Source: Pectobacterium fontis
GTDB lineage: Bacteria > Pseudomonadota > Gammaproteobacteria > Enterobacterales > Enterobacteriaceae
DNA: 64,000 nt
NCBI RefSeq assembly: GCF_000803215.1
Contig: NZ_JSXC01000033.1
Coordinates: 144,826-208,825, forward strand
Reading direction: 5' to 3'
Shown here: in pieces, positions 59,621 through 64,000 of the stretch
Layout of the letters: each line of letters starts with the position of its first letter
Numbering within the stretch: the stretch's first letter is position 1
Notes under the pieces: model-generated
Seen by the model: the letters and a program-made list of their open reading frames with translations, nothing else
What the model was told of the DNA's origin: nothing
Databases searched by the model: none
Position numbers and translations under genes: made by a program

Positions 59621-60009
59621 TGCGTGTCAAAAAAATGAGCGTATTCGCCTATAAAATGACTCGCGGTGATTTTTCACGCATGGCAAAGAGTAACGCTCGC
59701 GTTAAATTTATTAACACAATCGGTGTCGTGGAGAAGCGTTCGCGGTGGTTTTACATGTGTACTGCCATTTTTCAGTTTCTACTGATAGTGTTACGTAAGA
59801 AAAGCTGCCACACTCGCGTAGTAAGGGATGTCTGCTAGACAGAGGACTATTGGCTACATACAATTTCGCTATGGTCTGTCTTGCCAGCCGTCCCGTGGTC
59901 AGGATTATGTTTACGGACGGATGACGCGACACCGTGGGGTGTTGGTTAAGAGTCCGAAAGCCAGCGTTAACCGATCTTTGCCTTGTTGCGATTAAAAGGG
60001 GTTTGAAGA

Positions 60010-60249
60010 ATGTCATTTGAAGTGTTTGAAAAGCTGGAAGCGAAAGTTCAGCAGGCGATTGATACTATCACGCTGTTGCAAATGGAAATTGAAGAGCTGA
60101 AAGAACAGAACAACGCGCTGTCGCAGGATGTTCAGGCGGCGGCAGGTTCGCGTGAGGCGCTGGTGCGCGAGAACGAACAGTTGAAAGAAGAGCAAGTGGT
60201 GTGGCAAGAGCGCCTGCGCGCGCTGTTAGGCAAAATGGAAGAAGTCTAA
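60010..60249 (+). CDS. zapB: Cell-division protein ZapB
   Basis: A 79-residue, almost wholly coiled-coil cytoplasmic protein. It joins ZapA at the Z-ring and links it to MatP at the Ter macrodomain. The heptad pattern runs from [20 protein letters not shown] to the end ([19 protein letters not shown]). Length matches E. coli. It is divergent from glpF, as there. Confidence 0.95.
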   Translation: MSFEVFEKLEAKVQQAIDTITLLQMEIEELKEQNNALSQDVQAAAGSREALVRENEQLKEEQVVWQERLRALLGKMEEV

Positions 60250-60328
60250 TCGGAATTTTGACAGTTTGAGAAACCTATTCCACTGAATTAGAACGGTGAT
60301 AATGGGATAGAAGAGTAAAGCGTCCGCG

Positions 60329-60440
60329 CCAGGGACAAAAGCGTCAGTGACGCTTTTGAACGTCGCTTGCGACGGCCCTGTAAGGGTGAATCTCAGGGAT
60401 GAGATTCATATTGCGCGGCTCGAGCGTACAGGGATGCATT
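60329..60440. repeat. Cluster of perfect stem-loops between zapB and rraA
   Basis: A chain of hairpins: AAAAGCGTCA-G-TGACGCTTTT (60337-60357), CGTCGC-TT-GCGACG (60361-60374), and GAATCTCA-GGGA-TGAGATTC (60388-60407). The sequence CAGGGATG recurs. It looks like a mosaic intergenic repeat. The first hairpin could end transcription of zapB or of convergent rraA, although no clean U run follows. The 259-base gap has no gene. Confidence 0.6.
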
Positions 60441-60508
60441 CACAGCGTCTTTACGATCTACCCATTATCATCGCTCGACGCCATCAATTCCCCAACAATT
60501 CAACGATA

Positions 60509-61021
<513 letters not shown>

Positions 61022-61114
61022 TCATGAGTATATCCCTTTCTGGCGGCTGTTGGCAAAATCATCAAATGTTAACTTGATGCGCATCAGTAAATGCGCGTCG
61101 CTTTTTGCCCACGC

Positions 61115-62032
61115 TTAACTCAGTATCACGCCAACGGCGAACAGAATGTTGGTCAGCAGCGCGCCTTTCACCGTTTTTTCCAGCATTGGGCGCATGCTGA
61201 AGGCGCTGGTTTCACGTAGCACATAGCGCGCCTGTTTAATCAGCAACGGGAGCGCCAGAATAAACAGCCAACCCGCCAGACTGTGCAGATAAAATGTCGC
61301 AAACAGGCCGAGGCACACCGGAGCCAGCAACAGCAGCATCGTGTGGTAGAAACGCGCTTTTTCCGCACCAAGACGCACCGCCAGCGTGTTTTTGCCGCTG
61401 ATGCGATCGTTGTCGATATCGCGCAGATTGTTGATGTTCAATACCGCCGTTGCCAGCAGGCCACAGGCCGTGGCAGGTAATATGACGATGCTGTCAAAGT
61501 GCCCGGTTTGCAGGTAATACGACCCTGCGACGCTGAGCCAGCCGAAAAAGATCAGCACCGAGATATCACCCAGTCCGATATACCCATAGGGTTTGTTGCC
61601 GACGGTATAGGTGATGGCGGCAAAAATCGCCAGTAGCCCCAGAATCAGGAAACCAAAGATATCTTCGGGCTTTTCACACGCCAGAATGATCAGACTCACA
61701 CCGGAAATAATGGTAAGCGCGACGGTGACAATCAGCGCATTGCGCAGTTGCGCCAGCGTAATAGCGCCCGTCTGGATACCGCGCAATGGCCCGATGCGTT
61801 CTTCGGTATCGCTGCCTTTTATCGCATCCCCATAGTCGTTTGCCAGATTAGAGAGGATTTGCAGCAGTCCGGCGGTCAACAACGCCAGTAATGCTACGCC
61901 CGGTTTAAAGCTGCTATGCCAGCTTGCAATCGCCGAGCCAGTGACGATGGACGCAAAAGCTAATGGCAACGTTTGTGGACGCAGGCTATCCAGCCAGGCT
62001 TTGGTTTTGCTGCTATGGGTCAATAAGGTCAT
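61115..62032 (-). CDS. menA: 1,4-dihydroxy-2-naphthoate octaprenyltransferase
   Basis: A 305-residue polytopic UbiA-family enzyme in the inner membrane, adding the octaprenyl chain in menaquinone synthesis. The first Asp-rich motif is in NLANDYGDAIKGSD near residues 64-77, the second in NNLRDIDNDRISGK. It has about eight or nine TM helices. Position before rraA matches E. coli. Confidence 0.96.
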   Translation of the reverse strand: MTLLTHSSKTKAWLDSLRPQTLPLAFASIVTGSAIASWHSSFKPGVALLALLTAGLLQILSNLANDYGDAIKGSDTEERIGPLRGIQTGAITLAQLRNALIVTVALTIISGVSLIILACEKPEDIFGFLILGLLAIFAAITYTVGNKPYGYIGLGDISVLIFFGWLSVAGSYYLQTGHFDSIVILPATACGLLATAVLNINNLRDIDNDRISGKNTLAVRLGAEKARFYHTMLLLLAPVCLGLFATFYLHSLAGWLFILALPLLIKQARYVLRETSAFSMRPMLEKTVKGALLTNILFAVGVILS

Positions 62033-62117
62033 GGTGTGCTTCGATTTTTATTGACGATTCAATGGCGTGAATCATCCGTTTATAAATAAAAAAAGTCAGT
62101 GATGGCGACGTCAGAAA

Positions 62118-62147
62118 CAAAAATGGGAGGCCAGCGCCTCCCATTTT
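62118..62147 (-). terminator. Intrinsic terminator of hslVU
   Basis: A perfect 11-bp stem AAAATGGGAGG (62120-62130) with CCTCCCATTTT (62137-62147), loop CCAGCG, followed on the minus strand by TTTTTGTTT. It lies 31 bases downstream of the hslU stop. Confidence 0.85.
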
Positions 62148-62177
62148 ATCGTTAATCATGCGATCTGCGAAAACGGA

Positions 62178-63509
62178 TTATAAGATAAATCGACTCAGAT
62201 CTTCATCTGCGACTAATTCATCTAGGTGACTACGGACGTAATCTGCATCAATAGTAACACGTTGACCGTTCATTTCGCTGGCATCGTAAGAAACGTCTTC
62301 GATCAGGCGCTCCATCACGGTATGCAGACGGCGTGCGCCGATGTTTTCAGTGCTTTCATTGACCTGCCAGGCGGCTTCGGCAATACGACGGATGCCATCG
62401 GCGGTGAATGAAATCTCTACGCCTTCCGTCGCCATCAGCGCTTTGTACTGCTCGGTCAGCGAGGCGCTCGGTTCGGTCAGAATGCGCTCGAAATCTTCCG
62501 TCGTCAGCGCCTGCAACTCTACGCGAATCGGAAGACGTCCCTGCAATTCAGGAATCAGATCGGATGGGCTGGCAACCTGGAACGCACCGGACGCGATAAA
62601 CAGGATATGGTCGGTTTTGACCATACCGTGTTTGGTGGACACGGTGCAGCCTTCGACCAGCGGCAGCAAGTCGCGCTGAACGCCTTCACGGGACACATCA
62701 GGGCCGGAGCTTTCGCCGCGCTTACAGATTTTGTCGATCTCATCGATGAACACGATACCGTGCTGTTCAACGGCCTCAATCGCCTGCTGTTTCAGTTCTT
62801 CCGGGTTCACCAGCTTGGCGGCTTCTTCTTCCACCAGCAGCTTGAAGGCATCTTTGATTTTTATCTTGCGGGATTTCTGTTTCTGGCCCGCCAGATTCTG
62901 GAACATAGACTGGAGTTGATTGGTCATCTCTTCCATGCCCGGCGGCGCCATGATCTCTACGCCAACGGGGGCGGCAGCCAGATCGATCTCGATCTCTTTG
63001 TCGTCCAATTGGCCTTCACGCAGTTTCTTGCGGAATGCCTGACGTGTAGCGGAAGGCTCAGGTGTGCTTTCTGCCTGTCCCCAATTGTTTTTCGCGGGTG
63101 GGATCAGCACGTCCAGAATACGCTCTTCCGCCATCTCTTCCGCACGGAAGCGATTTTTTTCGATGGACTGGAGTCGCACCATTTTGATCGCGGAATCCGT
63201 CAGATCGCGGATGATAGAATCCACTTCTTTACCCACGTAGCCGACCTCGGTGAACTTGGTCGCTTCTACTTTGATGAACGGCGCATTGGCGAGCTTCGCC
63301 AGACGACGAGCGATCTCGGTTTTACCTACGCCAGTCGGGCCGATCATCAGAATGTTTTTAGGCGTCACTTCATGGCGGAGCGCTTCGTCCAACTGCATAC
63401 GGCGCCAGCGGTTACGCAGCGCGATGGAAACAGCGCGTTTCGCTTGATGCTGGCCGATGATATAGCTATCGAGTTCGCTGACTATCTCGCGCGGGGTCAT
63501 TTCAGACAT
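62178..63509 (-). CDS. hslU: ATP-dependent protease ATPase subunit HslU
   Basis: A 443-residue AAA+ unfoldase forming a hexamer that feeds substrates to HslV. Walker A GPTGVGKT is at residues 57-64, Walker [12 protein letters not shown] in the middle, and the intermediate I-domain lies between. The C-terminus DEDLSRFIL inserts into HslV to activate it. Length agrees with E. coli. It follows hslV by nine bases. Confidence 0.97.
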   Translation of the reverse strand: MSEMTPREIVSELDSYIIGQHQAKRAVSIALRNRWRRMQLDEALRHEVTPKNILMIGPTGVGKTEIARRLAKLANAPFIKVEATKFTEVGYVGKEVDSIIRDLTDSAIKMVRLQSIEKNRFRAEEMAEERILDVLIPPAKNNWGQAESTPEPSATRQAFRKKLREGQLDDKEIEIDLAAAPVGVEIMAPPGMEEMTNQLQSMFQNLAGQKQKSRKIKIKDAFKLLVEEEAAKLVNPEELKQQAIEAVEQHGIVFIDEIDKICKRGESSGPDVSREGVQRDLLPLVEGCTVSTKHGMVKTDHILFIASGAFQVASPSDLIPELQGRLPIRVELQALTTEDFERILTEPSASLTEQYKALMATEGVEISFTADGIRRIAEAAWQVNESTENIGARRLHTVMERLIEDVSYDASEMNGQRVTIDADYVRSHLDELVADEDLSRFIL

Positions 63510-63518
63510 AGTTGATCC

Positions 63519-64000
63519 TTACGCCTTGGAGGCTAATTCTTCTATCGTGTGGAACTGGTTGGTGTAGATACAGATGTCGCCAGCAATCCCCAGCGATTTT
63601 TCGACGATATCACGGGCACCCAGCTCGGTGTTTTCCAGTAAAGCACGCGCGGCGGCCTGCGCATAAGGCCCGCCGGAACCAATGGCGATCAGGTCGTTTT
63701 CAGGCTGTACGACATCGCCATTACCGGTAATGATCAGTGACGCATTTTCGTCTGCGACGGCCAACAGTGCTTCCAGTTTGCGTAGCATACGATCGGTACG
63801 CCAGTCTTTCGCCAGCTCGACAGCGGCTTTCACCAGATGACCCTGATGTAATTCCAGCTTGCGCTCAAAAAGCTCAAAAAGGGTAAAGGCATCCGCTGTG
63901 CCGCCTGCGAAACCCGCGATAACGCGGTCATGATAAAGACGACGCACCTTACGCACGTTGCCTTTCATCACGGTGTTGCCCAGAGTGGCTTGTCCATCAC
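63519..64000 (-). CDS. hslV: ATP-dependent protease subunit HslV, N-terminus cut by window edge
   Basis: About 160 of the roughly 176 residues of the threonine protease that pairs with HslU. The visible part starts at [20 protein letters not shown] and shows [18 protein letters not shown] and [15 protein letters not shown]. The catalytic N-terminal threonine lies beyond the right edge, as does the heat-shock promoter. The apparent start at 63971 is internal. Confidence 0.96.
   Translation of the reverse strand, partial: DGQATLGNTVMKGNVRKVRRLYHDRVIAGFAGGTADAFTLFELFERKLELHQGHLVKAAVELAKDWRTDRMLRKLEALLAVADENASLIITGNGDVVQPENDLIAIGSGGPYAQAAARALLENTELGARDIVEKSLGIAGDICIYTNQFHTIEELASKA

Noticed and set aside
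59608..59838. Plus-strand frame of 76 codons between glpF and zapB
   Set aside because: It lies in the known promoter gap of the glp and zap genes and shows no domain or ribosome site.

Overview
The window reads as chromosome of a soft-rot enterobacterium, most likely Pectobacterium. The right part keeps the E. coli 88-minute order cpxA-cpxR-cpxP / fieF-pfkA / tpiA-yiiQ-yiiR / fpr-glpX-glpK-glpF / zapB-rraA-menA-hslU-hslV. The left part keeps ugpBAECQ near yhhA. Between these core blocks lies accessory cargo suited to a plant-associated life: a catabolic operon for L-threonate (an ascorbate breakdown product), a pectin-lyase-like uptake locus and agmatine catabolism. The genus is an inference from gene content; no marker gene proves it.

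Left part (1-11.1 kb). Two adjacent chemoreceptor genes, the first cut by the window edge, are followed by a leftward operon ltnD-otnK-otnC-otnI-gntP-type permease that should turn L-threonate into dihydroxyacetone phosphate. A divergent DeoR-type regulator adjoins it, and the shared intergenic region carries three copies of a 21-bp repeat. A RelE/HigB-type toxin-antitoxin pair follows.

11.1-21.5 kb. The ugpBAECQ glycerol-3-phosphate uptake operon sits behind a tandem Pho box. It is bracketed by two inverted copies of a roughly 115-bp repeat with terminal inverted repeats; a third copy lies between glpK and glpX. Next come an AEC permease, yhhA, trmL, and a two-gene unit of a DUF3142 protein and a 724-residue exported protein of unknown function.

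21.5-29.9 kb. An AT-rich island holds three tandem DUF1120 fimbrial-type subunit genes (the first decaying), a chaperone, an usher, a fourth subunit and a LysR regulator. About 300 bp of non-coding leader was duplicated along with the subunit genes.

29.9-37.3 kb. The Cpx envelope-stress system is complete, with a CpxR box and a CpxQ-like sRNA at the 3' end of cpxP. A HicAB module with 13-bp-phased operator repeats and a SotB-type exporter are inserted before fieF-pfkA.

37.3-52.7 kb. This insert between pfkA and tpiA is the most interesting part. It encodes a LysR regulator, a DUF6250 protein, a Tat-exported exo-rhamnogalacturonan-lyase-like protein, a TonB-dependent receptor, a sulfonate-type binding protein, a private TonB-ExbB-ExbD set, and an ABC importer with a fused double permease. 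Together they look like a self-contained uptake and degradation locus of unknown substrate. aguB-aguA follow.

52.7-64 kb. Core genes for triose metabolism (tpiA, glpX), glycerol use (glpF, glpK), cell division (zapB), RNase E control (rraA), menaquinone (menA) and the HslUV protease. hslV is cut by the right edge.
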